NCBI GenBank assembly: GCA_039889245.1 | Contig: JAZGVH010000002.1 | Coordinates: 2,108,001-2,172,000 of the forward strand | Length of the DNA stretch: 64,000 bases | Origin: Dermatophilaceae bacterium Soc4.6 | GTDB lineage: Bacteria; Actinomycetota; Actinomycetes; Actinomycetales; Dermatophilaceae | Direction of reading: 5' to 3' | Part shown: positions 22,376-33,437 of the stretch, one piece after another | Numbering within the stretch: the first letter of the stretch is position 1 | Layout: every line of letters starts with the position of its first letter | Translations under genes and position numbers: made by a program | The notes under the pieces: generated by a model | What the model was told of the DNA's origin: nothing | The model's input: only the letters and a program-made list of their open reading frames with translations | Databases searched by the model: none

Positions 22376-24691
22376 TCAGCGCCCGAAGACCGCCGGCAGC
22401 GTCGCGGTGTGGGTCTCGCGGAGGGTCTCGAGGTCGATGTGGAAGGAGAGGTCCTCACCGGACGCCGAGGCGGCCTTCACCGCCAGTCCGTCGGTCTCGG
22501 TGTCGACGACCCCGAGCTCGACCAGGGGCACTGAGCTGCCCACGGCGGCGAGGAAGTCGCCCTCGGCCCCGGGCGAGCAGGCCACGAGCACACGGCCGGT
22601 CGACTCGGAGAAGAGGGCGGTGAAAGGGTCGACCCCGAGGCCGGCGAGGGAGACCTTCGCCCCGACGCCGTGGCGCAGCACCGACTCGGCGAGAGCCTGC
22701 GCGAGGCCACCCTGCGACAGGTCGTGGGCAGTGGTGAACCACCCTGCGGCCGCACCCTCCTGGAGCACCGCCGACAGCGCCATCTCGTGCGCGAGGTCGA
22801 CGCGCGGCGGCACGCCGCCGAGGTGGCCGTGCACGACCCGCGACCACTCCGAGCCGTCGAGCTCGTCGAGCGTGTCGCCGAGCAGGAAGATGCGCGACTC
22901 GTCGACGGAGAAGCCCGACCCGGTGCGCACCGACACGTCGTCGAGCACCCCGAGCACCCCGATGACGGGGGTCGGGTGGATGGCCACGTCACCGGTCTGG
23001 TTGTAGAACGACACGTTGCCGCCGGTGACGGGGATGCCGAGGGTCTTGCAGCCCTCGGCGATGCCTCGCACCGACTCGCGGAACTGCCACATCACGCCCG
23101 CGTCCTCGGGCGAGCCGAAGTTGAGGCAGTCGGTGACGGCCAGCGGGGCGGCGCCGCTGGTGGAGACGTTGCGGTAGGCCTCGGCCAGTGCGGCCTGGGC
23201 GCCGGTGTAGGGGTCGAGCTTGGCGAAGCGGCTGTTGCAGTCGGTGGAGATCGCGACCCCGCGGCCGGTCTCCTCGTCGACCCGCACGACCCCCGCGTCG
23301 TCGGGCATCGCGAGCGCGGTGTTGCCCTGCACGTAGCGGTCGTACTGGTCGGTGACCCATGAGGTGTCGCAGAGGTTGGCACTGCCGAGCATGATGAGCA
23401 GCGTCTCGCGCAGACCCTCGGCGGCGTGCGGCCGCGGCAGGTGGGCCGTGGTGTCGGCGACCAGGCCATCGAGGTACGCGGGACGGGCGAGCGGGCGGTC
23501 GTAGACGGGGCCGTCATGGGCCACCGAGCGCGGCGGCACGTCGACGATGGTCTCGCCGTGCCAGGTGATGACCAGGTGGTCGCCGTCGGTGACCTCGCCG
23601 ATCACCACCGCCTCGACGTCCCACTTGTCGGTGATGGCGAGGAAGGCGTCGAGCTGCGACGGCTCGACGATCGCCATCATCCGCTCCTGCGACTCCGACA
23701 TGAGGATCATCTCGGGGGCCAGCGTCGCGTCACGCAGGGGGACGGTGTCGAGCTCCACCCGCATGCCGCCGTCGCCGTTCGAGGCGAGCTCGCTGGTGGC
23801 GCAGGAGAGCCCGGCGCCGCCGAGGTCCTGGATGCCGGCCACGACCTTCGCGGCATACAGGTCGAGGCAGCACTCGATGAGCACCTTCTCGGCGAAGGGG
23901 TCGCCGACCTGCACGGCGGGGCGTTTGGTCGGGCTACCCTCGGAGAAGGTTTCCGAGGCAAGGACCGAGACACCGCCGATGCCGTCACCACCGGTCTTGG
24001 CTCCGAAGAGCACGACCTTGTTGCCGGCCCCGCGGGCCGACGCGAGGTGGATGTCCTCGATGCGCATGGCGCCGACGCACAGGGCGTTGACGAGCGGGTT
24101 GCCCTGGTAGCACTCGTCGAAGACGACCTCGCCGCCGATGTTGGGCAGGCCGAGGCAGTTGCCGTAACCGCCTACTCCCGCAACGATCCCCGGGAGCACG
24201 CGCAGGGTGTCGGGGTGGTGCAGGCTGCCGAAGCGCAGCGGGTCCATCACCGCGAGCGGGCGCGCGCCCATCGACATGATGTCGCGCACGATGCCACCGA
24301 CGCCGGTCGCGGCGCCCTGGTATGGCTCGACGTAGGACGGGTGGTTGTGGCTCTCGACCTTGAAGGTCACCGCCCAGCCGTCGCCGATGTCGACGACGCC
24401 GGCGTTCTCACCGATGCCGACGAGGAGCTTCTCACGCATCTCGTCGGTGGTGTTCTCCCCCCAGAGCGAGAAGTGGACCTTGCTCGACTTGTAGGAGCAG
24501 TGCTCGCTCCACATCACGGAGTACATCGCGAGCTCGGCCGAGGTGGGTCGGCGGCCGAGGATCTCGCGGATCTGTTGGTACTCGTCCACCTTGAGCCCGA
24601 GCTCGGCCCACGGCTGCTCGGTGTCGGGCGTGGTCGCGGCGGCGGAGACCGTGTCGACCCCGGCGACCGACGGCTGGGTGCTGGTGCTCAC
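22376..24691 (-). CDS. purL: Phosphoribosylformylglycinamidine synthase subunit II
   Basis: 771 residues, the small-type PurL that works with PurS and PurQ to convert FGAR to FGAM. Visible motifs: [16 protein letters not shown] near residue 56, [20 protein letters not shown] near 115, [14 protein letters not shown] near 230, and [10 protein letters not shown] near 560. The GTG at 24691 overlaps the purQ stop by four bases, implying translational coupling. Its stop lies six bases from the DUF559 unit B repeats, so the operon's 3' boundary is defined by that unit. Confidence 0.97.
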   Translation of the reverse strand: MSTSTQPSVAGVDTVSAAATTPDTEQPWAELGLKVDEYQQIREILGRRPTSAELAMYSVMWSEHCSYKSSKVHFSLWGENTTDEMREKLLVGIGENAGVVDIGDGWAVTFKVESHNHPSYVEPYQGAATGVGGIVRDIMSMGARPLAVMDPLRFGSLHHPDTLRVLPGIVAGVGGYGNCLGLPNIGGEVVFDECYQGNPLVNALCVGAMRIEDIHLASARGAGNKVVLFGAKTGGDGIGGVSVLASETFSEGSPTKRPAVQVGDPFAEKVLIECCLDLYAAKVVAGIQDLGGAGLSCATSELASNGDGGMRVELDTVPLRDATLAPEMILMSESQERMMAIVEPSQLDAFLAITDKWDVEAVVIGEVTDGDHLVITWHGETIVDVPPRSVAHDGPVYDRPLARPAYLDGLVADTTAHLPRPHAAEGLRETLLIMLGSANLCDTSWVTDQYDRYVQGNTALAMPDDAGVVRVDEETGRGVAISTDCNSRFAKLDPYTGAQAALAEAYRNVSTSGAAPLAVTDCLNFGSPEDAGVMWQFRESVRGIAEGCKTLGIPVTGGNVSFYNQTGDVAIHPTPVIGVLGVLDDVSVRTGSGFSVDESRIFLLGDTLDELDGSEWSRVVHGHLGGVPPRVDLAHEMALSAVLQEGAAAGWFTTAHDLSQGGLAQALAESVLRHGVGAKVSLAGLGVDPFTALFSESTGRVLVACSPGAEGDFLAAVGSSVPLVELGVVDTETDGLAVKAASASGEDLSFHIDLETLRETHTATLPAVFGR

Positions 24692-25401
24692 GCGGAGACC
24701 CCCTGAGCGAGACGGGTGAGGACGGAGGTGAAGAAGCCGAGGCCGTCGACCGACGGGCCGTAGCCCGGCTCGATCGCGTGCTCGGGGTGGGGCATGAGAC
24801 CGACGACGTTGCCGCGGGCGTTGGTCACGCCGGCGATGCCGCGGTAGGAGCCGTTCGGGTTGTCTCCCAGGTAACGAGCGACGACCCGCCCCTCGCCCTC
24901 GAGCTCGTCGAGCGTGTGCTCGTCGGCGACGTAGCCGCCCTCGCCGTTCTTCAGCGGCACGACGATCTCCTGACCGGCGGTGTAGTCCGCAGTCCAGTCG
25001 GTCGAGGCGTTCTCGATGCGCAGAGCCTGGTCACGGCAGACGAACTTGCGGTGGTCGTTGCGGATCAGGGCGCCCGGCAGCAGGTGGCTCTCGCAGAGCA
25101 CCTGGAAGCCGTTGCAGATGCCCAGCACCGGCAGCCCACCCTGCGCGGCGGGGACGAGCACGTCCATCACCGGGGCGAAGCGCGCGATCGCGCCGCACCG
25201 CAGGTAGTCGCCGTAGGAGAAGCCGCCCGGCAGGACGACCGCATCCACCCCGTGCAGGTCGGCATCGCCGTGCCAGAGCATGACGGGCTCGGCCCCCGCA
25301 GCCCGGACGGCGCGCTGCGCGTCGCGCTCGTCGAGCGAGCCGGGGAAGGTGACGACGCCGACGCGCAGTCCGGTCGAGGCCGTGCCGGGCAGGGCCGTCA
25401 C
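24688..25401 (-). CDS. purQ: Phosphoribosylformylglycinamidine synthase, glutaminase subunit
   Basis: 237 residues of a class I glutamine amidotransferase. [15 protein letters not shown] opens the protein, the nucleophile Cys96 lies in [11 protein letters not shown], and the His-Glu pair lies in [12 protein letters not shown]. It delivers ammonia to PurL. The GTG at 25401 overlaps the purS stop and its own stop overlaps the purL start, each by four bases, giving a tightly coupled purS-purQ-purL operon. Confidence 0.97.
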   Translation of the reverse strand: MTALPGTASTGLRVGVVTFPGSLDERDAQRAVRAAGAEPVMLWHGDADLHGVDAVVLPGGFSYGDYLRCGAIARFAPVMDVLVPAAQGGLPVLGICNGFQVLCESHLLPGALIRNDHRKFVCRDQALRIENASTDWTADYTAGQEIVVPLKNGEGGYVADEHTLDELEGEGRVVARYLGDNPNGSYRGIAGVTNARGNVVGLMPHPEHAIEPGYGPSVDGLGFFTSVLTRLAQGVSA

Positions 25402-25655
25402 TGGGCGCTCTCGAGCGCGTGCACGGCGACGACGTCCTCGATGACGGGGTTGGACAGCAGGGTCTCGGCCGCCGAGCGGGCCTGCGCGAGGTGCTCGTCG
25501 GTCACCTCGCCGTCGACGGTGAGGACGAAGCGCTTGCCCTGGCGCACGTCGGTGAACCCCTCGAAACCGAGGCGCGGGAGCGACCGGCCGACGGCCTGCC
25601 CCTGCGGGTCGAGGATCTCGGGCTTGAGCATGACGTCGACGACGATGGCTCCCAT
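25398..25655 (-). CDS. purS: Phosphoribosylformylglycinamidine synthase subunit PurS
   Basis: 85 residues starting [19 protein letters not shown], the typical PurS strand, followed by [20 protein letters not shown] and the C-terminal [11 protein letters not shown]. It bridges PurL and PurQ in the FGAM synthase complex. AAGGAG lies eight bases before the ATG. It is the first gene of the operon, which faces a divergent GH3 gene across 123 bp that should hold both promoters. Confidence 0.95.
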   Translation of the reverse strand: MGAIVVDVMLKPEILDPQGQAVGRSLPRLGFEGFTDVRQGKRFVLTVDGEVTDEHLAQARSAAETLLSNPVIEDVVAVHALESAQ

Positions 25656-25778
25656 GACGGGGGGCTCCTTCGGTGCGGTGGCTCTGCGCGGTCGACCCAA
25701 GGATATCGGCCCCGACGGGTGGTGCCGGACACGCAGGCCGTCCTTGACAACGCCTGCCGCAGTGACGAGCGTGGCCGG

Positions 25779-28349
25779 ATGAGCGCACACCTCACCCGGC
25801 GCAGCCTGCTGGCCGCGGGCGTGGGCGCGACAGCGGTCCCGCTCACGGCCGGATCCTCCGGCGGCGCAATCTCGTCGGCGGACAGTCGCGCCCGCGCGCT
25901 CGTGCGGGCGATGACCCTCGACGAGAAGATCGCCCTGGTCCACGGCGGCCCCTCCGATGCCGACGTCGGCTTCGTGCCCGGCCTCCCGCGTCTCGGCATC
26001 CCCGACCTGCGCCTGACCGACGGCCCGGCCGGGATCCGTCAGCCGAAGACGACCGACGGCCCGTCCACGGCCTTTCCCGCCCCGATCACGCTGGCGGCCA
26101 CCTTCGACGACGCCCTCGCCCGGAGGCTCGGCAGCGCGCTGGGCAGCGAGGCGAAGGCCAAGGGACAGAACGTGCTCTTCGCCCCCATCGTCAACCTGGC
26201 CCGGGTCCCGGAGGGTGGCCGGCTCTTCGAGGGTCTCGGCGAGGACCCCGTGCTCACCGGCGCCATCGGCCGCGAGGTCGTCCTCGGCATCCAGTCGATG
26301 GGGGTCGTCGCCACCGTCAAGCACTGGCTGGCCAACGAGCAGGAGGACAGCCGTCACCTCGTCTCCGTGGAGCTCGACGAGCGGACCCTGCGCGAGGTCT
26401 ATCTCGCTCCCTTCGTCGAGGCCGTGATCGGGGGCCGCGCGGGTGCGGTGATGGCCGCCAACAACGGTGTCGCCGGCGCCTACAACGCCCAGAGCGCCGC
26501 CCTGCTCCACGACCTGCTGAAGGTCGAGCTGGGCTTCGCCGGCTTCGTCTGCAGTGACTACTCCGCCACCCACGACACCGTGCTGGCCGCACTCGCCGGG
26601 CTCGACCTCGACCTGCCCGACGACCAGTGGTTCGGCGCCCCCCTGCGCCAGGCCGTCGTCGACGGCACCGTGCCCGTCGCGGTGCTGGACGACAAGGTCG
26701 AGCGGGTGCTACGCACCGTGATCGCCCTCGGCATCCTCGACGGCGGCGGAACCAGCACCCGCGGCGGAGCGGGCGAGGTCAACACGCCCGCTCACGCCGA
26801 CCTGGCGCAGGAGGTGGCCGAGCGTGGCGCCGTGCTGCTGCGCAACGAGCTGGTCGGTGGCCTGCCGCTGCTCCCGTTCTCGCCGCAGGTGACGCGCTCG
26901 ATCGCCGTCATCGGCCCCTACGCCGCGATCCCCCGGATCGGCGGCGACGGGAGCTCGCACGTCTCACCCCTGACTGCGGTGTCCCCGGTGGACGGCATCG
27001 CCGCCCACTTCCCCGGGGCCACTGTGCGCACGGCGCCCGGCGCCGTCGCCGAGGCCGGGGTGGTGCCCCCGGAGGTCCTGCTCCCGCCGGGTGGCGGCTC
27101 GACGCACGGCCTGCTCGCTGCGTACTTCGCCAACGAGAACCATTCCGGCACAGCGGTGTTCACCCGTGTCGACGGTGTCGTCGGCCGGACCTGGGGGACC
27201 AACGGTCCGGGCCACGGGATTCCTGCCGAGGGTTTCTCGGTGCGCTGGACCGGCACCCTCACAGCCCGCACCACGGGCACCCACACCATCTCCACCCGCT
27301 CGGACGACGACTCGTGGGTGTGGGTCGGCGGGTCGCTCGTGGTCGACAACGGCGGCGAGCACGGGCTGCGGGTGCGCTCCGGCCAGGTGCATCTCCTAGC
27401 TGGTCGCCGCTACACCCTGCGGGTCGACTACGTGCAGCGCACGTTTCGTGCCAGCCTGAGCTTCCGGTGGCTCGAGCCGGCGGACAGCCTCGTCCGGGCC
27501 GCCGCCCGCCTCGCGGCGAACTGCGACGTCGCCGTGGTCGTGGTGGGTGACGTCGAGACCGAGGGCAGCGACCGCGAGTCGCTGGCGCTACCCGGCCAGC
27601 AGGACCAGCTGATCGCCGCGGTGGCGGCGGCCAACCCGCGCACGGTGGTGGTGTCGCAGTCAGGTGGTCCCGTGCTCATGCCGTGGCTGGCCAGCGTGCC
27701 CGCCGTCCTCCAGCTCTGGTACGGCGGGCAGCAGGTCGGCGCCGCCCTCGCCCGCCTCCTCGCCGGCGAGGTCTCCCCCGCCGGGCGGCTTCCCGTGACC
27801 TTCGCCCGCCAGGCGTCCGACTACCCAGCGCGGACCCCGTCGCAGTACCCGGGGGTCCCGGCCACCGGGTCCCACCAGGAGGGCCTCGACCTCGAGGAGC
27901 ACTACGACGAGGGCCTGCTGGTCGGCTACCGCTACCTCGACGCGCAGCACACCGAGCCGGTGTTCCCCTTCGGGCACGGACTGGCCTACACGACCTTCAC
28001 CTACGGCGGCGTCTTGGCGTCGGTCAGCGGCGCGGCGGCCGACCCCTCGCTCCGCGTGCAGGTCTCCGTCCCGGTCACGAACTCCGGCGACCGGGCCGGT
28101 GAGGAGGTCGTCCAGGTCTACGTCGCGCGGGTAGGCGACCCGGGGGCGCCACCGAAGGTGCTGCGCGCCTACCGCCGCATAGCCATCCAGCCGGGCGCCC
28201 GTCAGGTCGTGCGGATCACGTTGGGCAGCAAGGACTTCGCCCAGTGGGACGTCGCCTCCCACGCCTGGGTCGTCCGTCCCGGAACGTATGACGTCATCGT
28301 CGGCGCCTCCTCACGAGACCTCCGCGGCACCGCCCGCGTCACCCTCTAG
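25779..28349 (+). CDS. Tat-exported GH3 beta-glucosidase with PA14 domain
   Basis: 856 residues. A Tat-type signal is visible ([20 protein letters not shown]). The GH3 N-terminal barrel carries [20 protein letters not shown], the KHW motif in [11 protein letters not shown], and the nucleophile Asp259 in [10 protein letters not shown]. The C-terminal sandwich is interrupted at about 443-565 by a PA14 domain ([14 protein letters not shown] to [18 protein letters not shown]). A fibronectin-III-like domain ends the protein. PA14-containing GH3 enzymes typically hydrolyse beta-glucosides or oligosaccharides. The ATG at 25779 is used because it places the twin-arginine signal at the N-terminus; its ribosome-binding site is weak. 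TTGACA at 25744-25749 may be part of its promoter. Confidence 0.93.
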   Translation: MSAHLTRRSLLAAGVGATAVPLTAGSSGGAISSADSRARALVRAMTLDEKIALVHGGPSDADVGFVPGLPRLGIPDLRLTDGPAGIRQPKTTDGPSTAFPAPITLAATFDDALARRLGSALGSEAKAKGQNVLFAPIVNLARVPEGGRLFEGLGEDPVLTGAIGREVVLGIQSMGVVATVKHWLANEQEDSRHLVSVELDERTLREVYLAPFVEAVIGGRAGAVMAANNGVAGAYNAQSAALLHDLLKVELGFAGFVCSDYSATHDTVLAALAGLDLDLPDDQWFGAPLRQAVVDGTVPVAVLDDKVERVLRTVIALGILDGGGTSTRGGAGEVNTPAHADLAQEVAERGAVLLRNELVGGLPLLPFSPQVTRSIAVIGPYAAIPRIGGDGSSHVSPLTAVSPVDGIAAHFPGATVRTAPGAVAEAGVVPPEVLLPPGGGSTHGLLAAYFANENHSGTAVFTRVDGVVGRTWGTNGPGHGIPAEGFSVRWTGTLTARTTGTHTISTRSDDDSWVWVGGSLVVDNGGEHGLRVRSGQVHLLAGRRYTLRVDYVQRTFRASLSFRWLEPADSLVRAAARLAANCDVAVVVVGDVETEGSDRESLALPGQQDQLIAAVAAANPRTVVVSQSGGPVLMPWLASVPAVLQLWYGGQQVGAALARLLAGEVSPAGRLPVTFARQASDYPARTPSQYPGVPATGSHQEGLDLEEHYDEGLLVGYRYLDAQHTEPVFPFGHGLAYTTFTYGGVLASVSGAAADPSLRVQVSVPVTNSGDRAGEEVVQVYVARVGDPGAPPKVLRAYRRIAIQPGARQVVRITLGSKDFAQWDVASHAWVVRPGTYDVIVGASSRDLRGTARVTL

Positions 28350-28400
28350 GAGCCCGCGCGCCAGGCGGGTGGTCTTCACAGCACCCCCGTGACTGTTTTG

Positions 28401-28646
28401 TCAGGCCGTAGCGGGCGACAGAACGGACAGGTGAGTGTCGGGGCGACCACCCCGGTTCCCGGTGTGCCCGATACGACTCCCACCGTCAGACAGGACACCG
28501 TCGAGGTCGAGCCCACTGACGAATCCGCGGTCGCTCGAGCCGCCCCTGCTCTCGTAGTCCTCCAAGGGGTGGTCGTCAGCGACCCCGTCCTCTGGTCCGT
28601 CATCGACGCTGCCGCGCCACGCCACCAGCGTGCCGATGAAACCCAC
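28401..28646 (-). CDS. Possible small acidic protein, unrecognised
   Basis: An 81-residue frame starts at a GTG preceded by GAGGGGG seven bases upstream. It reads MGFIGTLVAWRGSVDDGPED, then an Asp/Gly/Ser-rich stretch without known motifs. It would fill most of the 351 bp between the GH3 gene and the TetR gene, a stretch otherwise holding nothing I can recognise. Composition is not clearly that of a folded protein, and another minus-strand frame overlaps it, so it may not be real. Confidence 0.3.
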   Translation of the reverse strand: MGFIGTLVAWRGSVDDGPEDGVADDHPLEDYESRGGSSDRGFVSGLDLDGVLSDGGSRIGHTGNRGGRPDTHLSVLSPATA

Positions 28647-28700
28647 GCCCGACCCCCTCACGCCACGCCAGGAACGCTCCCGGAGCCGACGTGCTGGCAG

Positions 28701-29411
28701 TCACAGGCTCGGATGGACGGAACGGTCGAGGTCAGGCCGCAGGCCCTCCGGATCGAGAGGCGGAACGCTCTTCCGTCGGGCGAGACGGTCGTCCGCTGGT
28801 CTCCGAGCCTGCCCGAGCGACGCCTCCAGCGTGCGCGCCCACTGCGTCGCGATCCGGCTGCGCCGCTTGCCGTCGTCGGTCAGCAGGTTGGCCAGGCCGA
28901 TGCCGCGGGCCAGGTCGAGGGTGGCCTGCACGGTCTCGCGCACCCCGGGCTCCGACTCGTCCACGCCGAGCAGGTCGAGCACGACGTGGTGGACCTCCCG
29001 ACCGACCCGCGCCTCGAGCACCACGACCTGCTCGCGCAGCTGCGGGTCGGACGCCGCGGCGACCCAGAGCACGAGCGCCGCCCGGAAGAGCGGGCCCGTG
29101 AACAGCTCGAACACCATCGCGACGACCGCCTCGGTATCGAGCTGCGCCCGCTGCTCCCCCAGCTCGCGGCGCATCTGCTCGCCCCGCTCGTGCGTCACGT
29201 GCTCGAGGGCCGCGGTGAAGAGCGCCTCTCGGGTGGGGAAGTGGTGCTGCGCCGCGCCCCTCGACACGCCCGCGTCCTGCGCGACCACGGCCACGGTGCT
29301 GGCGGCGTAGCCCCGGTCGGCCAGGCAGGTGATGGCCGACTCGAGCAGCCGCGCCCGGGTGGCCCGGGAGCGGTCCTGCTGCGGCTCGCGCTGGTCGGTC
29401 GGCGACGTCAC
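28701..29411 (-). CDS. TetR-family transcriptional regulator
   Basis: 236 residues. The N-terminal HTH is clear: ATRARLLESAITCLADRGY, then VAQDAGVSRGAAQHHFPTRE. The ligand-binding C-terminal part has no recognisable specificity. The GTG at 29411 overlaps the enoyl-CoA hydratase stop by four bases, making this the last gene of the acyl-CoA catabolic operon, which it probably represses together with itself. The last 30 residues are a basic, low-complexity tail. Confidence 0.92.
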   Translation of the reverse strand: MTSPTDQREPQQDRSRATRARLLESAITCLADRGYAASTVAVVAQDAGVSRGAAQHHFPTREALFTAALEHVTHERGEQMRRELGEQRAQLDTEAVVAMVFELFTGPLFRAALVLWVAAASDPQLREQVVVLEARVGREVHHVVLDLLGVDESEPGVRETVQATLDLARGIGLANLLTDDGKRRSRIATQWARTLEASLGQARRPADDRLARRKSVPPLDPEGLRPDLDRSVHPSL

Positions 29412-30199
29412 GGCGCGCCCGGGGCCCACCGCGGTGGCCGCTTCTGCAGGAACGACGCCATCCCCTCACGGGCCTCCTCGGAGGCGAAGAGCCGGGCCGA
29501 GAGGGCGCGCATCTCGTCGGCACCGCTGTCGAGCGCGGCGAGACCCGCCCGCGCGGTCAGCGCCTTGGTCTCGGCCAGCCCCTGGGGCGAGCACCGGCGC
29601 AGCGCGTCGAGGATCGTCTCCAGCTCGGCGTCGAGGTCGGCGGTGCCGTGGAGGGCCATGGTCACCAGGCCTGCCGCCTCGGCCGCCGTCGCGTCGAAGG
29701 TCTCGCCGGTCAGGTAGTAGCGGCTCACAGCCCGCGCCGTCATGCCCGGCATCGTCGTCAGCGAGATGATCGCGGGGGCCAGCCCGAGCCGCACCTCGGT
29801 GAAGCAGAAGCTTGCGGCACCGCTCGCCAGCACGATGTCGCAGGCCCCGAGCAGCCCGAGCCCACCGGCTCGGGCCGGCCCGTCGACCCGGGCCACGACC
29901 GGCTTCGGCATGGTCAGGATCGAGCGCAGCACCGCGAGCATCCGGCGCATCGAGTCGGCCGGGCCGCCGCCCGGGGAGGCGTCGCTGAGGTCAGCGCCGG
30001 AGCAGAAGACGCGGCCGGTGTGCGACAGCACGACCGCACGTACGGAGTCGTCGCGGGCGGCGGTCTCGAGGTGGTCGGCGAGCTCGACCACCAGCTGGGT
30101 CGACAGCGCGTTGCGCTTCGCGGGCGAGTCGAGCGTGAGGGTGGCGATGCCGCGGTCGACGCGGTGGTGGACGAGCTCAGCCTGCACGGGCTCCGTCAT
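29408..30199 (-). CDS. Enoyl-CoA hydratase/isomerase family protein
   Basis: 263 residues of the crotonase fold. Oxyanion-hole segments are GRVFCSGADLSDAS near residue 62 and ARAGGLGLLGACDIVLAS near 110. In this second motif the usual second catalytic Glu position near 140 reads TEVRLGLAPA, so a Glu is present (FTEVRLG). It likely hydrates the product of the carboxylase step, as AtuE/LiuC do. It is followed by the TetR gene with a four-base overlap and preceded by an acyl-CoA dehydrogenase 23 bp upstream. Confidence 0.9.
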   Translation of the reverse strand: MTEPVQAELVHHRVDRGIATLTLDSPAKRNALSTQLVVELADHLETAARDDSVRAVVLSHTGRVFCSGADLSDASPGGGPADSMRRMLAVLRSILTMPKPVVARVDGPARAGGLGLLGACDIVLASGAASFCFTEVRLGLAPAIISLTTMPGMTARAVSRYYLTGETFDATAAEAAGLVTMALHGTADLDAELETILDALRRCSPQGLAETKALTARAGLAALDSGADEMRALSARLFASEEAREGMASFLQKRPPRWAPGAP

Positions 30200-30222
30200 G
30201 AGGAAACCTTCCTGAGATCAGA

Positions 30223-31383
30223 TCAGTAGGACTTGGGCAGACCCAGGCTGAACTGGGCGACGAAGTTGAGCACCATCTCACGGCTGACCGGCGCGATCCG
30301 CGCCACCCGCGCCCCGAGCACCATGGTCCCGAGACCGTACTCGTGCGCCAGACCGTTGCCACCGTGGGTCTGCACGGCCTGGTCGACGCACGCGATGGAG
30401 GCCTCGGCGGCGGCGTACTTCGCCATGTTGGCCGCTTCCCCCGCGCCCATGTCGTCGCCGGCGTCGTAGAGCGCGGCCGCCTTCTGCATCATCAGCCGCG
30501 CCAGCTCGAGCTCGACCTTGGCCTTGGCGAGCGGGTGCGAGATCCCCTGGTGGGTGCCGATCGGCTGGTCCCCCCACACCCTGCGGTCCTTCGCGTAGGC
30601 GACGGCCTTGTCGAGCGCATACCGGCCCATGCCGACCGAGCTCGCGGCCGCCATGATCCGCTCGGGGTTGAGCCCGGCGAAGAGCTGCGCCAGCGCGGCG
30701 TCACCCTCACCGATGAGCGCGTCCGCCGGCAGCCGCACGTCGTCGAGGAAGAGCATGAACTGGCGCTCCGGCATGACGACGTCCATGTCGATCGGCGTGA
30801 ACTCGAAGCCCGGGGTGTCGGTGGGGAAGACGAAGAGGGCCGGTGCGAGCGTGCCCGAGCCGGCATCCTGGGTGCGGGCGACGATGAGGATCGCGTCGGC
30901 GTGGTCCACCCCGGAGACGTAGCACTTGCGGCCCGACAGCACCCAGTCGTCACCGTCGCGACGGGCCGTCGTCGTGATCTTGTGGGTGTTGGAGCCGGCG
31001 TCGGGCTCGGTGACCCCGAAGGCCATGATCGTCTCGCCGGAGGCCAGGCCCGGCAGCCAGCGCCGCTTCTGGGCCTGGGTGCCGAAGCGGGCGATGATCG
31101 TGCCGTTGATCGCCGGCGACACCACCATCATCAGCAGCCCGCAGCCGGCGGCACTCAGCTCCTCCTCGACGATCGCGAGCTCGGTCATCCCCGCACCACC
31201 CCCGCCGTGCTCCAGCGGCAGGTTGACCCCGAGGAACCCGGCGCGACCCGCCTCGTCCCACAGCTCGGTCAGCGGCTCGTGGGCCCGCGCCCTCGGCGCA
31301 ACATAGGCGTGCCCGTAGCGGCGCCCCAGCTCGGCGACCGCCTTGCGCAGCGCGATCTGCTCCTCGGTCTCAGCAAAGTCCAT
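30223..31383 (-). CDS. Acyl-CoA dehydrogenase family protein (distal copy)
   Basis: 386 residues starting MDFAETEEQIALRKAV. FAD/acyl-CoA dehydrogenase motifs: MAFGVTEPDAGSNTHKITT near residue 120, GRKCYVSGVDHADAI near 155, and the C-terminal QAVQTHGGNGLAHEYGLG near 340. The ATG at 31383 was preferred to the GTG two codons upstream because GAGGA sits six bases before it. A flavoenzyme oxidising an acyl-CoA, probably branched or substituted given its operon. Twenty bases separate it from the biotin carboxylase gene. Confidence 0.92.
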   Translation of the reverse strand: MDFAETEEQIALRKAVAELGRRYGHAYVAPRARAHEPLTELWDEAGRAGFLGVNLPLEHGGGGAGMTELAIVEEELSAAGCGLLMMVVSPAINGTIIARFGTQAQKRRWLPGLASGETIMAFGVTEPDAGSNTHKITTTARRDGDDWVLSGRKCYVSGVDHADAILIVARTQDAGSGTLAPALFVFPTDTPGFEFTPIDMDVVMPERQFMLFLDDVRLPADALIGEGDAALAQLFAGLNPERIMAAASSVGMGRYALDKAVAYAKDRRVWGDQPIGTHQGISHPLAKAKVELELARLMMQKAAALYDAGDDMGAGEAANMAKYAAAEASIACVDQAVQTHGGNGLAHEYGLGTMVLGARVARIAPVSREMVLNFVAQFSLGLPKSY

Positions 31384-31403
31384 GCCCACTCCTCGTCACG
31401 TGC

Positions 31404-33437
31404 TCACTCACCACTGCGCGCGGGATCCCGCGCGGAGTCCTGCTCCTGATCCTGCTCCGACGCCGGGTCCTGATCCGGGCCAGCCACCACGACGGCCAGC
31501 ACCGCTCCCACGTCGACCTGCTGACCGAGGACGACCGCCAGCTCGACGACGATGCCGTCGACCGGTGCATCGATGCGGTGCTGCATCTTCATGGCCTCCA
31601 GCCACAGGATCGGGTCGCCCGCCCCGACGGTGTCACCCTGCGCCACGGCGAGACGCACGACTGATCCGGGCATGGCTGCGACCAGCGAGCCGGGCGTGAC
31701 CTGGGAGGCCGGGTCGACGAAGCGTGGCACCCTCACCAGGCGCACGGACCCGAGCGCCGAGTCGACGTGCACCACGTCGTCGGCGACGGCCACGGCGAAG
31801 GTGCGGCGGACACCGGCGACGTCGAGCACGACTCGGTCGGCGCTGTGAGCAACCAGGGCGACCATGTGGAGACCCTCGGCCCGGAGACCGTCGCGGGAGA
31901 GGCGGTAGCGGACCTCGTGACCGTCGAAGACGACCACCTGGGGCGCGCTGACGACGTTGCGCCAGCCGGAGGGCAGACCGGCCAGGACCGAGGCGGCAGA
32001 GCGCTCCTCCGCATCGATGGCCAGGGCCGCGGCCAGGGCCGACAGCCGCGTCGTGGCCTCGTCGGCCAGGGGTGAGGACAGGACGTCGAGACCGTGCCGG
32101 TCGAAGAACGCGGTGTCGGTGTCACCGTCGAGGAAGGCCGGGTGCCGGAGCACACGGACCAGCAGGTCGCGGTTGGTCACGACGCCGTGCACCGTCGCCC
32201 GAGACAGGGCGCGGGCGAGCCGGGCGGCCGCCTGGCGACGCTGGGGCGCCCAGGCGATCACCTTGGCGAGCATGGGGTCGTAGTGGATGCCGACGACGGA
32301 GCCGTCCACCACGCCGCTGTCCAGTCGCAGCCCCGCGGCACCCGCCGCGGTCGCGAACGCGACGTCGACCCCCGGGAGGTCGACCCGGGTGAGGGTGCCG
32401 GACTGCGGCTGCCACCCGGCCGCAGGGTCCTCGGCGTAGAGCCGCACCTCGATCGCGTGGCCCGCTGACGGTGGCGGCTCGGGGGCGAGCCGCCCACCGC
32501 GCGCGACCTCGATCTGCAGGGCCACGAGGTCCAGCCCCGTGGTGCACTCGGTGACCGGGTGCTCCACCTGCAGGCGGGTGTTCATCTCCAGGAAGAAGAA
32601 CCGACCGTCGTCGTCGGCGATGAACTCCACCGTGCCCGCGCCGGTGTAGCCGACCGCTGCGGCCGCCGCACGGGCCGCACCGAAGAGGGCCGCCCGCATA
32701 CCGGGGGTGCGCTCCACGAGCGGTGACGGGGCCTCCTCGACGACCTTCTGGTGGCGGCGCTGGATCGAGCACTCGCGCTCACCGACCGCCCACACGGTGC
32801 CGTGCTCGTCGGCGATGACCTGGACCTCGACGTGGTGGCCGGTCGCGAGATACCTCTCGCAGAAGACCGCACCGTCACCGAACGCGCTCAGCGCCTCGGC
32901 CTGAGCCAGCTCGATCTCACCCGACAGCGAGGCGAGGTCGCGCACGACCCGCATACCCCGGCCGCCACCCCCGGCGGAGGCCTTCACCAGCACCGGCAGG
33001 TCGGCGGCGGTCACCGTCGCCGGGTCGAGCTGGCTCAGGACCGGCACACCCGAGCCGGCCATCAGCCGCTTCGACTCGATCTTGCTCCCCATCTGCGCGA
33101 TCGCGTCGGGGCTCGGACCGATCCAGACCAGGCCGGCAGCAATCACCTCCCGGGCGAAGTGCGCACTCTCGGAGAGAAACCCGTAGCCGGGGTGGATGGC
33201 GTCGGCTCCTGTGGCAAGCGCCGCCGCGATCAGCAGGTCGCCTCGCAGGTAGGTGTGGGCCGGGGTGGCGCCGGGCAGCCGGACGGACGCATCGGCCTCC
33301 GTCACGTGCGGGGACGCCGCATCGGGGTCGGAGAAGACGGCCACGGTGTCGAGGCCGAGGTCGCGGCAGGTGCGGAAGACCCGCCGGGCGATCTCGCTCC
33401 GGTTGGCGACGAGGACCGAGGTGATCATGCGGGTCAC
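31404..33437 (-). CDS. Acyl-CoA carboxylase alpha subunit (biotin carboxylase plus BCCP)
   Basis: 677 residues. The biotin carboxylase N-domain opens SVLVANRSEIARRVFRTCRD, the ATP-grasp Gly loop is SAGGGGRGMR near residue 157, and the biotinyl-lysine is Lys614 in LEAMKMQHRI near the C-terminus. It carboxylates biotin with ATP and bicarbonate and hands the carboxyl group to the partner encoded immediately upstream (GTG/TGA four-base overlap). Fusion of BC and BCCP is the usual arrangement for methylcrotonyl-, geranyl- and propionyl-CoA carboxylases. The C-terminal tail is a short Gln/Asp-rich run. An ATG at 33428 is an alternative start. Confidence 0.94.
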   Translation of the reverse strand: MTRMITSVLVANRSEIARRVFRTCRDLGLDTVAVFSDPDAASPHVTEADASVRLPGATPAHTYLRGDLLIAAALATGADAIHPGYGFLSESAHFAREVIAAGLVWIGPSPDAIAQMGSKIESKRLMAGSGVPVLSQLDPATVTAADLPVLVKASAGGGGRGMRVVRDLASLSGEIELAQAEALSAFGDGAVFCERYLATGHHVEVQVIADEHGTVWAVGERECSIQRRHQKVVEEAPSPLVERTPGMRAALFGAARAAAAAVGYTGAGTVEFIADDDGRFFFLEMNTRLQVEHPVTECTTGLDLVALQIEVARGGRLAPEPPPSAGHAIEVRLYAEDPAAGWQPQSGTLTRVDLPGVDVAFATAAGAAGLRLDSGVVDGSVVGIHYDPMLAKVIAWAPQRRQAAARLARALSRATVHGVVTNRDLLVRVLRHPAFLDGDTDTAFFDRHGLDVLSSPLADEATTRLSALAAALAIDAEERSAASVLAGLPSGWRNVVSAPQVVVFDGHEVRYRLSRDGLRAEGLHMVALVAHSADRVVLDVAGVRRTFAVAVADDVVHVDSALGSVRLVRVPRFVDPASQVTPGSLVAAMPGSVVRLAVAQGDTVGAGDPILWLEAMKMQHRIDAPVDGIVVELAVVLGQQVDVGAVLAVVVAGPDQDPASEQDQEQDSARDPARSGE

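Noticed and set aside
22376-25655. Purine riboswitch or leader RNA before the purS operon
   Set aside because: The 123 bp upstream region is short, and I could not fold a recognisable purine or other riboswitch core.
24688-25788. Long upstream extension of purQ
   Set aside because: The first 129 codons are Arg-rich low-complexity sequence overlapping purS; the GTG at 25401 gives a normal PurQ and a four-base overlap.
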